Assembly: GCA_023627715.1 (NCBI GenBank)
Contig: JAMAHW010000106.1
Location: 1 to 64,000, forward strand
Source of the DNA: Periconia sp. R9002
Taxonomy: Eukaryota > Ascomycota > Dothideomycetes > Pleosporales > Periconiaceae
Direction: 5' to 3'
DNA: 64,000 nt
A model generated the notes under the pieces. It ran no database searches and was not told the DNA's origin. It saw only the letters and a program-made list of their open reading frames with translations. A program made the translations under genes and the position numbers. Shown piece after piece: positions 22,941-33,279 of this stretch; the stretch's first letter is position 1; every line of letters begins with the position of its first letter.

Positions 22941-23285
22941 TTAGTTAAGGCAATTAGAATCAATAGGGTAGAATGTTTTTACCCCAAAAAATCCCCCGAG
23001 GAGGAAAATTCCAGCGGCGCCAAACGCTAAAATGGATGGACGTGGGACTATGGGTTGTCTTTCGAGTCGACGGATCTGCTTTTTCAGGGCTTTGATTTTC
23101 ATCTGACTAGTGTTGACATCGCTTGGGGTTGTGGTGTTTGCTCGGATTAGAGGCGCAGGGCTGACTCCATTTTGAGTCGCGGTATCAACTTGACGTGCTT
23201 GGATCCGAGGCAGGCGAAGGGGTGGTGGCCGGACAGCCAGTCGTTGTGATGTGAGCGAGCGGAAAATATTGCGAAGTGAAGTCAT
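22941..23285 (-). CDS. Small putative mitochondrial single-pass membrane protein
   Basis: 114 aa from the ATG at 23285 (MTSLRNIFRSLTSQRLAV). The N-terminus is rich in Arg, Ser and Leu and lacks acidic residues, like a mitochondrial presequence. A basic coiled-coil-like stretch follows (KIKALKKQIRRLERQ, about residues 62-76). Near the C-terminus is one membrane segment (ILAFGAAGIFLLGGFFGV, about 84-101). It could be a small subunit or assembly factor of a respiratory complex, but I do not recognise the family. A GGGGTAAAA near the end could be a donor, so the last dozen residues are less certain. Upstream, 23286-23611 holds its promoter and the 3' side of the HSM3-like gene, with nothing else visible. 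Confidence 0.55.
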   Translation of the reverse strand: MTSLRNIFRSLTSQRLAVRPPPLRLPRIQARQVDTATQNGVSPAPLIRANTTTPSDVNTSQMKIKALKKQIRRLERQPIVPRPSILAFGAAGIFLLGGFFGVKTFYPIDSNCLN

Positions 23286-23611
23286 CTTGTTTAACAACGA
23301 GTTGTGAATGGTAGTCGAAGTAATGGTTGCGGAGCAAACGATAGGTATGAATGCTTGAGTAGTTGCAGTTACGAGAAGAGCGGATGGGAGAAGACTACTT
23401 CATATATGTATGCAAATAAATAGTTTTGAATGTTGCGGAAGTTAAGAGGCGGCTCTTTCCCACTGGTAGCTCAATTACTAAATTATGGAAAAGAGCCAAT
23501 CGCTCCACCTTACATTAGGAATCCAACATCAAATCTTCGAAATCGAGTTGTTCAAGAAAGGTTATCTATCAAAGAGTCCTCACTGGACGAAGCTGTAGCA
23601 AAATAGGTAGT

Positions 23612-25569
23612 CTACAACTCCAGAGTCCCGATTCTGCTTCCAGCGCTACCTCCCTCGCCCCATGGGCCTTCATTGACCCTCCTCGCTACCATGGCTAAAA
23701 CATCCTGTCTTCCGCTCTCCTTGTCCAACCTCCGGCCCAGGGCCTTCAGCACATCGAACTTTGCCATCGCCACCTGATACGCAGCATTCTGCACATCTCC
23801 CGTACCACCAACCGTATTCGAGAACGTGGTCGCTGGTTTTATCAGCAGTGGAAGGACCCCGCCACTCCTTGACGGATCGAGAATCAGATCTAGGCCTGTC
23901 TTGGGGAAGTTCTGTAGTGAGGGAGGGGTGACGGCGGTTTCATTGTAGCTATGTGTAGGGGCGGTAGTCGACCAGTTCGCTGTGATGAGGGCGCCTATGA
24001 CGGTTAAGGATGCGAGCGCGTTCTCTGTCATTGCGATGGTTTCGGCGTGCCTGACTAGGTCGGAAAAAAGGCTCGAATGTTTTTCGTAGAAGAGACAAGT
24101 GATGGTGCGGGCGAAGTAGGCTTCGGTTTCTGTGCGTTTGATATCATCACTGGCGATTTCAGGCTGCGGGAACGTGAGTTCCTGCTAATGCAGGTTAGTA
24201 TATAATCGTTTTGTGTGATAGGTAAGCACATACCCTTAATGGACCGTGGAGTACGGCCGCGAGTGTCTTCAGCGCATCCGAGTTTGTCCTTTGGATTGGG
24301 AGATTGAGTAATACACAATTATCCCACATGAACGCGTCACCCTTTTGCGGAATGAGTGTTGCACGAGGCATCGAAGCCAAGATACTAAGGTCATGAGGTT
24401 CACACTTTCGGATATTCCGCTCTATGTAGTTCCGAAGCACTGGTAGCTCTTGGCTGTGTTCGAAATCATCAGGATAATGGCTGACATAATTACTGATGTA
24501 CTGTGCAGTCCGGGGACTTAGGAATGAATGTTCTATGCTGGGTTCGTCGGTCGTGTGAAGATCCAACAGCTTGTTATGGATTCCTTGCTCTTTCAAAAAG
24601 TCCAATGAAAGGCTAGAAGTTTCATGGCTGCAGATGTTAGCATCATGCAAATGTCGATAATAGGCTAACATACGTGTTTTGTCCTTTGATTTTGACGGTG
24701 ACAATTAGTTCACTGAAGAAGTTGATAACGGTCATATACATGAGCAAGTCATCTTCGGTATCAACCATCTTCAAAGCAGCGTAGTGAATAAGGCCCTGAT
24801 CATTCACTAAACCTACCTCGCGCTCAACTTCGGTGTCGCGTCCAGTACTAATCACATTCCAGTCCAAGGCTCCAACCTTGGGCAACCATTCTAACAGTCT
24901 GGCCTGGGAAATGGTCTTGTCGCGTTTACTTAAATGAGGTAATGGCGAATTTTTCAGGCTCTTCATAGACGTGTAGTGGTAGTAAAGAGAGTTGATGTCG
25001 CGATCATTAAACAATCTCCTCCACATTGGGCCAGAACCATACGTATGTAACGATGTTTCCACAGATACTGCAACTGGCTCGTTCTTTGACACTCGCAGTA
25101 AAGAAGTGAGCAAATTCTCTGCCTGGGTAGCTACTCCTGCGTCTGGCGTGCAAAGCCATAAACGCACGATTGATGCGACAACAGTGGGTCTGTTAGCCAA
25201 AGCTTGAGCATCGTTGCTACTCGCCGCTGCCTTCTCCAATAAGGTTAGGATTAGGCCGTGGACGGCAGTTGCTTGGAGATCCAGTCCCTCCTCGAATGGA
25301 ATTGCTTTGATATGCTCGAACCGATAAGGCTCTGTCAACTTGATCACAAAATGTACCAGTGGCGAGGGATCCTGTTGTAGCTTTGATAAAAGACTTGCGA
25401 TTTGTAGGAATAGCGGGCTCGTTTGCTGCCACAGACCGGAACGATACTCGGGCGTACTGGTGAAGAGCTCACATTGCTCCAAAAGCTCTTTATCGAGTGA
25501 GGTTGTAGGATCTTCATCCACTTTCTGAAGATGGGCCGATAGGTCGTCCAGGACAGCTGCGCCAGCCAT
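23612..25569 (-). CDS. HSM3-like 26S proteasome assembly chaperone / mismatch-repair HSM3-family protein
   Basis: Three exons: complement(23612..24184, 24234..24627, 24674..25569), 620 aa. Both introns are about 46-49 nt with GTATGT donors and CTAAC branch sites. The protein is almost all alpha-helical, with repeated Leu-rich helices. Family-like segments are LTSLLRVSKNEP, GPMWRRLFNDRDINSLYYHY, KTISQARLLEWLPKVGALDW and LIHYAALKMVDTEDDLLMYM. This layout matches fungal proteins annotated as HSM3 N-terminal/C-terminal domain proteins. In yeast, Hsm3 (S5b/PSMD5-like) is an ARM/HEAT-type chaperone that binds Rpt1 during 19S base assembly. The C-terminal part (about 430-620) is Ala/Leu-rich. The second intron ends in a tandem acceptor TAGCAG, so one Gln may be present or absent. 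The assignment rests on pattern memory and is moderate. Confidence 0.65.
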
Positions 25570-26168
25570 GTTCGACTACAGTGTTGGATGGGATCAACTA
25601 TTCAACTGATTTCGTGCTTCAATTATGCGAAGACATGTAGTGGCGGACGACCAACTGATTACTCACAGCCGTGAGAAGGTTCTAGCTGCCCTCATGTGAC
25701 CACGCGTTCTTCGACGCGCGAACCTCCTTCTGCCGTATAGAGTTCGTTTTATCCAGGTCCGATTATTCAGTCGTTCCCAAAAGCTCACAAGTGACGTCAG
25801 GGAGCTTTTTCGCTTTCGATAACCACTCTCCGTTTTCTTGCTTAACGCAGGAAAGTTTTTGGGGTATCCTTCGAGATCCTAGCGGGACTGAAGAAGCATA
25901 CGCGTAACTTGGTCGAAGGTTGAGTGTTCTGGATGCTGTCAAGTTAACGTTACTGGGGCGGGGAAAGAAATGGCGGCGGCCTCGGTTCGGGTGCCCCACC
26001 CAAGTAACAGGCACCCTAAAGTCCGCTTCGAGCTGCCTGCCCAAATTTCTGACTCCAACACCACTCAACGTCTTCAATACTAACGAGCAGTTCTAGCAGA
26101 ATCATCCACGAATCGCAACCACAAGTTGAACTACACAAGTCACTGCTGTTCACGAGATACTCAGCAGC
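25570..26168. promoter_or_regulatory. Shared divergent promoter region (HSM3-like / RPC31)
   Basis: A 599-bp gap between divergently oriented start codons at 25569 and 26169. It should carry promoters and leaders for both genes. A 105-codon minus-strand frame here (25763-26077) lacks codon bias and family resemblance and is not called. No specific operator was identified. Confidence 0.4.
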
Positions 26169-27009
26169 ATGGCAGGCCGAGGACGCGGTGGCGGTGGAGG
26201 CGGCGGAAGAGGAGGGGCCTCCTTTGGTGGAAAACTCACCATCGCCGGTACAGAGCTGGATTGGGACATCTCAGGCCTAGATATCCCCCGCGGCCCCATT
26301 GAACCATTTCCCGTGGGTTTTTCCTACCCAAGCATCTCCTCAGCATCAAGCGCACTGACATTTTGCGCAGAAAACCCACCATCCTCCGCAACCTTTCCCC
26401 GCGACCGCAGACGAGAACCAGATCGTACAACAGCACTTAGGCGTGCGTACGCGCGTCCACGAGGGCCCCTTCTATACAATTCTCAACGATGGAATGAAAA
26501 ATGGACTTAAACGAAAAGCGGACGATCGCGGTCCCACCGAGGCAGCCCTGTTCAATTCCTTCCTTGACAACCAGACGTACTCGTCCAAGTACGCCAAAAA
26601 GCGCAGGAGGATACCAAAGCTTGACACCCGACCATACGTTATTGATCTGTTTCCGCCGGAGCTACACGATCTGTTGGCACCCGGTGGCGGGAAGGGTAGC
26701 CGACAGTTGCTCTCTGTGACGAGGATGGACGCAAAGTCTTACGTGGAGCAGATGATCAAGCAAGAGCAGGAGCGCATACGTGAAGCGGAAGAGAAGGGCG
26801 AAGATGAGGAGGAAGAGGATGCGGATGAAGAGGCAGACGAGAATGACAATGAGGGCAAGCCCGATGCCGTCGACGAGGATGACAATTGGTCGGCTGCGTC
26901 CAGCGATTCAGAGGAGTCCGGCGACGATTATAACGCCGAGCAATACTTTGACAACGGCGACGATGATGATGTCGACGATGGGGACGCTTATGGCGATTCG
27001 TACGACTAA
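26169..27009 (+). CDS. RPC31: DNA-directed RNA polymerase III subunit RPC31 (RPC7-like)
   Basis: Two exons: join(26169..26312, 26371..27009), 260 aa. The 58-nt intron has GTGGGT and GCGCAG ends, phase 0. The protein starts with a Gly/Arg-rich tract (AGRGRGGGGGGGRGG) and continues with KLTIAGTELDWDISGLDIPRGP, the hallmark N-terminal region of fungal Rpc31. After the intron come VHEGPFYTILND, DNQTYSSKYAKKRRRIPKLD and DLFPPELHDLL. The last 80 residues are almost entirely Asp/Glu, the acidic tail of this subunit. Rpc31 is part of the Rpc82-Rpc34-Rpc31 initiation subcomplex of nuclear RNA polymerase III, needed to transcribe tRNA and 5S rRNA genes. The order and length fit the family (yeast 251 aa). 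Confidence 0.9.
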
Positions 27010-27368
27010 GTGCATCGTCTGCTGCAACGTTGGGTTTCCCGAGGAAGGGAAGAATTTTTCTCATCACTGCATTTATAGGCGTTATTTGACCCCCGATACC
27101 CTCTTCCAAGATTTTATCCTTCCGAGTCCCAATATTATGGTATTTACAGCATGCTCGCCTCTACGTCAGCAATTTATGTGCGAAAGACTGGTGTCCTGTC
27201 ACGAAGAAAAGGCCCACATGTATTTGTATAGTGTCTAGTACACCAAATGCTCCTAACGTCCAGCAGGTTGCCACACAGAAAAGCCAAAAAAGTCTTCATC
27301 AGACCCCATTCATACACTCTAGAAAGGGGAGAAAACGAACTCCATTAAGCCTAAAGACACCATCCCTT
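27010..27368. other. Convergent 3' flanks, nothing else seen
   Basis: A 359-bp gap between the 3' ends of RPC31 (plus) and the FAD oxidase (minus). It should hold both 3' UTRs and poly(A) sites. No gene was seen. Confidence 0.5.
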
Positions 27369-28891
27369 CTACGAACCTACCAACTGCGGTCCTTCAAACA
27401 CCCTCTGCGGATCAACGGCCTTCTTGATACTCACCAGTCTATCATAATGCCCCAACCAATACCTCTTATGCGCCTCGTCCTTAACCAAGCTCGTATCCGC
27501 ATAATTAATATACATTCCAAAGTTCTCTTGAGGTGACGCAGCGGTAATACTCGAGATCCAGCCGTTCAAAAACGAAAACCACGACGATTGATAGTCGCCA
27601 AAGTAGGTGCGGTCGTAGAATTGCATTTTGAAGGTGGCGTTGCGGTGCGCGTAGGCGGTGGCGTCGGCGGCGACCTGGGAGACGGCCGAGTGCTTGCCGC
27701 CGTGGCAGTCGATGAGGAGGTACCAGGCGCGCGTGTTGGTGCGGGCGTTGGCGTACCAGTAGTTGGAGAGGGCGGTGATGGCGGCGGGGCTGAGCCAGGA
27801 TGGCATCAGCGATTTCGCGAAGAAGTTCTCGTGCGTGTCGTAGGGTTTGGCTTGTTGGAGGGGTCCGTAGGCGTAGGCCGAGAGCGTGTCGATCCATGAG
27901 TTGCTGGAGGCTTGCCCGCTCGTGATGTTGAGCTTGGTGAGGAGCGGGTTGATGACTGTGTTGAATTGGTCGCGGGTACCGTAGTAGACGCCAGCGAGGT
28001 AGTTGGACGGGGAGATCATGAGACGCATGTTGAGCTCGTTGGGTTGGTCGTTTGCGGTGTAGTCTTGGAGGATGGTGAGAATTTGGGCGAGGTTGTCGGC
28101 GCTGGTCGGGCGGATGTTGTAGTTGAAGACGATGTTGCCCTCGGGCGCGGTGAAGGTTTTGAACTTGAAGTTTGTGACGATGCCGAAGGCCGCTCCTGCG
28201 CCGCGGAGGGCGTAGAAGAGATCGGGGTTCTGAGTTGCAGATGCAGTCACGACGCTGCTATTTGCGAGCACCACTTGGGCTTCGACAATGTTGTCGAGAG
28301 TCAGGCCTCTTCCGCGAGAGCTCATCCCATAACCGCCGTGGAGACTGAGTCCGCCAACTCCTACACTGTTCATTGTTAGATGTTGAGCTGGTACCATGGG
28401 AGATTCACTTACCCCGGGCAAGTTCCGTGTGCGATGGCTTGCTTTCCTTGGCTATACAAAGCGGTAGCGACATCTCCCAGTCTTCCTCCCGTTCCGATAA
28501 CAGCCGTCTGCGAGGCTAGGTCCACAGTGACATTGGCAAAGTTACGCATATCAACAATCAAATGCCCATCTTCTCCGCCTAGACCATGAGAGCCGTAGCT
28601 GTGTCCTCCAGACTTTGCAGTGACTTGGATCCCACTCTTCGCTCCGCAAGCAACTGCATCTTGAACATGTTTGACGGTCGTAGGGACTGAGTAGGCAGCA
28701 GGTTTGAACGTGACACGGAGATTGAAAGGCTTCACAGATTGTGTGTAGTCTGAAGTTGTCGTCGCCAATGTGGGAACAGAAGCTGTTTTCAAACAGTCAT
28801 CGAGAGCCGCACGTTTCGACAAAGGGTTGGCGGTCGTGGTTGATATAAGGAACGCGCCCAAGGAGGCAATAGCAAAAGAGACTTGCTTCAT
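27369..28891 (-). CDS. Secreted BBE-like FAD oxidoreductase (glucooligosaccharide-oxidase type)
   Basis: Two exons: complement(27369..28365, 28413..28891), 491 aa. The 47-nt intron has GTAAGT, CTAAC and CAG. A signal peptide is visible (MKQVSFAIASLGAFLISTTTA, followed by a KR site). The FAD_binding_4 domain shows both covalent-flavin sites: His in KSGGHSYGSHG (about residue 96) and Cys in HGTCPGVGVGG (about 158). These are the 8-alpha-N1-histidyl and 6-S-cysteinyl anchors of glucooligosaccharide oxidase and relatives. The Cys motif spans the intron. Berberine-bridge motifs follow, with DNIVEAQVVLA, YALRGAGAAFGIVTNF and, at the C-terminus, YWLGHYDRLVSIKKAVDPQRVF. The enzyme should act outside the cell, oxidising a sugar or other alcohol to a lactone or ketone and making hydrogen peroxide. 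It is divergent from a secreted lactonase at 29866. Confidence 0.9.
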
Positions 28892-29865
28892 CTTGAACCG
28901 TCAAGTGACTTATGCGATTAGGCAAAGGATCGTCTGGGCGTTGTCTGGGCGTTACTGTTCAGGCAATGGCAAGAGGCGCTCTCATATATACATGTGGCTT
29001 GCCCGTTGAAGTTTTTGAAAAATCGTATGGTGCAAAGAAGCGAATACGATGTAAAGATAAGAACTCGATTAGGCGTGTGGAGGACGTCCAACAGCGGCAA
29101 GTACAACGGCAGTGGCTATATTGGATCTTTAGTAGGATGGTGTGAGCCGCACCGAATTTCTGTGATGCGCTCTGGGAATTGACAATACATCAAGGAGCCG
29201 GTTGAAGGCCCAGAAGTCTGCATCCTAACCAAGCCCACAGTGCGGGTATCCTATCAACGGATTCAAGAGCCGAATTCATATACTCAAGATATCTTGACTG
29301 ACTGGGATTGGTTGTCCATATGGGGACATGAGTGCTTGAGGTGTTGAGATGATGTTTTCATCCTTCATCGTCCACGTGCCAATGGTACCGGACGGCTGTG
29401 CGGGAACAGAGGCAATCCGGGAACAGTATCATAACAAGCTTTTCCAGAGGCGAATATAATTGGAAGTGGTAATAAAATTAGAGCTGGGCCGGCAGGCTTG
29501 GAAGATCCCGATCGACCGAGCCAGAGTGACGGATTAATTGCTCGGTGTACCGATAGCCGCTATATAGATGAGAAGGCTTGGCTAAAGGCCGATGCCTGGA
29601 TATTGCTCCAATCATGGCAAATTGGCATAATTTATCCGGTGTGTACAGACCATGTACATTGCAATTTGAATGAGGACTGCCAAACATGACGAAGTCAAGC
29701 TTTCCATGCCTTTTCTCATTAGACGGTTTGGCCTAAAGTGAATCTGATGAGAGACATTAGCCCATGTCCCTGTGGCAATATTGCGAGTGACCTAGAGAAG
29801 CAAAAGACATACAAACTAAAGGTCCCGCACAGAACGCAAAACTATTGTTGTACTGCAGATTCACA
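28892..29865. promoter_or_regulatory. Shared divergent promoter region (oxidase / lactonase)
   Basis: This 974-bp gap lies between the divergent start codons of the two secreted enzymes. It holds no convincing gene and presumably carries promoters for both. It is the place to look for shared sugar-response or catabolite-repression sites, which I did not map. Confidence 0.4.
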
Positions 29866-31096
29866 ATGTTTTCTTCGCCGTTGATTTTGATCCCATTTCT
29901 TGGTGGTTTCGCCAATGCCGCTAACCTCTGGGCCACGCATTACAGCGGGACAGCCAACTGGCTCACGTTCGATGGCACGTCTCTGAAGTTGACCACCCAG
30001 ACGAGCACGGGAAATCGGATGCCCAGCTGGATTACTTACGATAAAGCTGGTAAAGGTCTGTACCTGCCAGACGAAAACTATTACTCCAACACGGGAACTC
30101 TGGTCTCATTTTCCGTTGGTTCAAACGGTGCTTTGACATCGACCGGCAAAGCCACAACCCCGAAATCCGCTGTTGCAACGGCCTTGTATGGTGGCTCCGA
30201 TGGCAAAGGGTTCATTGTGAATGCTCATTAGTAAGTCTGTTTCGTCCAGCCTAGCAACTCATACTAATCGTAAAAGTGATGCCTCAACAGTGACGACGTT
30301 CAAGTTGCCGTTGAACAATGGACAGCCGCTTCAGACTCTCAAATTCACGATGCCTAATAAGGGACCGAACTCTCGGCAAGACGTTCCTCACCCTCACCAT
30401 GCTTTCACCGATCCGACTGGCGACTATCTCTTAGTCCCTGACCTTGGCGCTGATCTCGTCAGAATCTTCTCGATCGAGAAGAGCTCCGGAAAGCTCACTG
30501 AGTGCGGCAGTGGAAAGGCTCCGGCAGGTGCGGGCCCAAGGCATGGCACCTTCTGGGCGCCGAATGCTAGCATCAACTCCCGGGTTGCTCGTGCGGCTTC
30601 GAACCAATTCCTCCTCGTTGCCAATGAACTAGGAAACTCCATATCGAGTTACTCGGTAGCTTATCCATCCGGAACCGGATGCTTGTCTCTGACCCTGAAG
30701 CAAACTCTAAACCCATATCAAAATGGTGGAGCGGCACCCCAAGGGACCAAGGTAGCTGAAGTGAAGACCAAGGACAACTTTGTATACATTGCCAACCGCA
30801 ATGATAAGAAGTACGGGTCTCAGGAGGACTCCATCACACAGTACACCATTGCCAACGACGGCACTCTTACATGGACCGACGTGACGTCCGCTCACAGTTG
30901 GTACCCTCGAACTTTTGATATCAACAAGGCTGGAGACTACGTCGCTATCGGTGGTCAGACTACTGCAAATGTAGCCATCGTAAAGAGAGATCCAACAACT
31001 GGCAAACTCGGGGCTCTGGTAGCAAACTTGAGGATCGGCTCAACCGGTACCCCCGAGAACGAGGACGGAGTAAGCGCAGTTGTGTGGGACGAGTAA
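29866..31096 (+). CDS. Secreted seven-bladed beta-propeller lactonase
   Basis: Two exons: join(29866..30230, 30277..31096), 394 aa. The 46-nt intron has a GTAAGT donor, an ACTAATC branch and an AAAG acceptor, phase 2. A signal peptide is visible (MFSSPLILIPFLGGFANA). The rest shows regularly spaced propeller strands typical of the Lactonase family (PF10282). Examples are MPSWITYDKAGKGLYLPDE, HPHHAFTDPTGDYLLVPDLG with ADLVRIFSI, GPRHGTFW and FVYIANRND. Near the end are WYPRTFDINKAGDYVAIGGQ and TTANVAIVKRD. Family members hydrolyse sugar lactones (6-phosphogluconolactonase) or muconolactones (carboxy-cis,cis-muconate cyclase). A signal peptide here argues for an extracellular lactone rather than 6-phosphogluconolactone. 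Its neighbour across the promoter makes sugar lactones if it acts like glucooligosaccharide oxidase. Confidence 0.88.
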
Positions 31097-31601
31097 GATT
31101 ATGCCGTGCAAAATACTCGGAAATTGATCAACAAGGCATCGTGATGACTGCCACTGTACATATGCAAAATATAGTTGTCAATAGAGTGCAAGTGAGCGAC
31201 GTGTGAATCAACCGCGATCCATTTTGCCGAGACGCTAGGCCCAATACCATTAGCATTTCAGATGTACAGAGGGGTGACACGCCGGGAGGACACATATCGG
31301 GGCTAGTGTACCAGGCGTTATTCACAAATCAGATAACTATACTAGACATACTATGTAGGTCGTAGAGCTTCTGATTCGTAGAACCTATTAGTCCTCCCGA
31401 TATGTGACCTCCCGGCGCGTCACCCCTCTGTATCTCTCTACCTGGAGCCTCGTGAGGCAGGAGTCACCACCAACGTATAACGAACTTTTACTCTTTTGCA
31501 TTTACGCACAAGGATCCGTAGCACCTCAATCTGCCGGCATACAAATTGATTACAACCAGGCAAATCCGATCTAAGCTTCAGCAACACCCTTTGGATTCAA
31601 C
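31097..31601. other. Intergenic stretch carrying a MITE-like element
   Basis: This 505-bp stretch follows the lactonase stop. It contains its 3' UTR and a short terminal-inverted-repeat element at 31267-31430 (separate entry). No gene was seen. Confidence 0.6.
31267..31430. mobile_element. MITE-like element (164 bp) with about 37-bp terminal inverted repeats and TA flanks
   Basis: The left end starts CAGAGGGGTGACACGCC. The right end, read on the minus strand, starts CAGAGGGGTGACGCGCC. The arms agree at about 35 of 37 positions, out to CACATATCGGG. Both ends are flanked by TA (31265-31266 and 31431-31432), as expected for a Tc1/mariner-type (Fot1/pogo) target-site duplication. At 164 bp it cannot code for a transposase, so it is non-autonomous. 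It inserted downstream of the lactonase gene. Confidence 0.85.
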
Positions 31602-32766
31602 ATGAAGACTGATAATTATCTCACGCTTTGTCTCGAGGAGGCAACTAAGTCCACTTTGCAATATCGCCATGCATGTGTTATTGTACGTGGTGGCAAGGTC
31701 ATTGGACAAGGACATAACACACAGCGCCCCGGCTTTGACGCTGGAGCTTTAAAGAAGGGTGATCGAAATGCCGGTGATTTACCTCTCTCCCTGCACTCGG
31801 AGATGATGGCAATACATTCTACTTTGTCAAGCATCATGGCTGCCAGCAAAACTTCTTCCCATAAAGTACATTTTGAGCGCTCAGGTGACCCTAAACAAAT
31901 AACCCGGCCACGAAGGAATGTGCTCAGGTCCTATGTCCGCGCCACCGCACTCACCAAAGAAACCTCTACGGCGCAATTCCCGGCAACCATGTCTCGCGTT
32001 AGACAACGGGAAAGACAATCTGTACAAAGAAGATCCAATCTTACATGTTAATGAGGCAAGAAGCAAGACTTACCTAGCCTACCACTGTAACAAGCGTCCA
32101 CAGCATACACATAGGACACCAGCTCAGGAGCCTACTACGTCCTGCCAATATTCTCCCGGCTTTATCCAAACGAAGTTTAACAACGTATCCGCAAAAAACA
32201 CCGGCAGTCACAAAGCCAAATTCTCCCCCGAGTCCTGCCAAAAGGTATGATCCGCGGGAGCACGAGATGAAAAGTAGCTAACAATATCAGGGTAAAAAAT
32301 CCAAAGTCCATATCACTCCAAACAAGCAGCATTCATGGCCAGTTGAGAACGGCCCGTCCATTCCAAAGCGTTGCAACATCACGGATCGAAAAAAGCATCC
32401 TCGATTGAAAGGCGCCGATCTATACGTCGCACGAATAGGATGGAATGGGCACAAAAACGGAGGTGCACCTGCCACTTCTCACGCCTGTATTGGGACTACC
32501 AACGCCGATCCCGTCGGACCCAAAACTGGGTCTTTACACGATGAACTGAACTGCTCCATCCGAATTCCAAGCCCCGGTCTACTCCCCCACCGTCTCTAGA
32601 TACCGATGAGTTTCCACCCTCCATCTTGTCATCCCGACCTTGCTATCGGTGTGTATGCTATATGCATTCCGTCGGCATCAAACGCGTTTTTTGGACCACG
32701 AGCACTGGTGGATGGGAACATGCTAAAGTGAGGGACTTGATTGACGGTCTGGATAGATTGGATTAG
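31602..32766 (+). pseudogene. Broken fungal cytidine/deoxycytidylate-deaminase-like gene
   Basis: The first part (31602 onward) reads TLCLEEATKSTLQYRHACVI, then LHSEMMAIHSTLS, which contains the deaminase HxE zinc/catalytic motif. The coherent frame then shifts: a second segment in another frame covers about 31990-32244 (ILHVNEARSKTYLAYHCNKR). It ends at a clean 46-nt intron (32245-32290; GTATGA, CTAAC, CAG). The next exon has NITDRKKHPRLKGADLYVAR and SLHDEL. After about 32550 the frame changes again, into KPRSTPPPSLDTD, then CYRCVCYMHSVGIKRVFWTT with the second zinc motif CxxC, ending at 32766. There are thus two frame discontinuities, near 31,92x-32,00x and near 32,55x, with all catalytic residues still present. 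It is either a young pseudogene or a gene with sequencing indels. A role in deamination of free nucleosides or nucleotides is inferred from the motifs. Confidence 0.7.
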
Positions 32767-32872
32767 TTCGATATGGATAATGTCGCGGTTGGATTCAATG
32801 ATGTTTTCATTGAGAGGTTGATGATGCGGAAGGAGATGGGGTTATAATCGACTTTGACGTTTCCACACCTAC

Positions 32873-32990
32873 ATCGTGGGTACAAAGTCAGCTTAACTCA
32901 ACCAGGGGTAATGTAATAAGTAATAAATATCTTAATACATTATGCTACATAGTATCTTAATAATAAATAACTCTATACCTAGAGTTTAAC
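32873..32990. repeat. Dispersed repeat, copy B (RIP-mutated)
   Basis: About 118 bp matching copy A at 22591-22706. Its differences are overwhelmingly C-to-T and G-to-A, making it strikingly AT-rich (for example CTACGCCACGTGGTGTCTCG in A against TTATGCTACATAGTATCTTA in B). It lies right after the broken deaminase gene. Confidence 0.85.
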
Positions 32991-33019
32991 ATATCCTACT
33001 ATACCTACCTACCTATATC

Positions 33020-33139
33020 CTATTTATAAAGTTAGCTTAACTTACCTAGGGCTTCTACAATAACCTATAAATGTCTTAAAGCATTACTACACGTAGTGTC
33101 TCGATAACGAACGAACAACTTTGTACCTAAAGTTTAACA
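33020..33139. repeat. Dispersed repeat, copy C
   Basis: About 120 bp, more diverged than B but still alignable with A: AAAGTTAGCTTAACTTACC, ACGTAGTGTCTCGATAACGA and the end GTACCTAAAGTTTAAC. It is in direct orientation with copy B and only about 30 bp away, so B and C form a tandem pair. Differences again include many C/T and G/A transitions. Confidence 0.75.
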
Positions 33140-33279
33140 CAAACGTTGAATTTCAACGGAGAGGGACAGTTAAACTAGAATTTCTCCCTGTCGAGTGACT
33201 TTATGGCAGAGTACATTAAGATTTCCTGATTTTCTCACCCCAATCATTGCGCTCCTTCTCCACAGCAAAACAGTCATTA

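Noticed and set aside
25763..26077. 105-codon minus-strand frame between HSM3-like and RPC31
   Set aside because: No codon bias or family resemblance; lies in a divergent promoter region.
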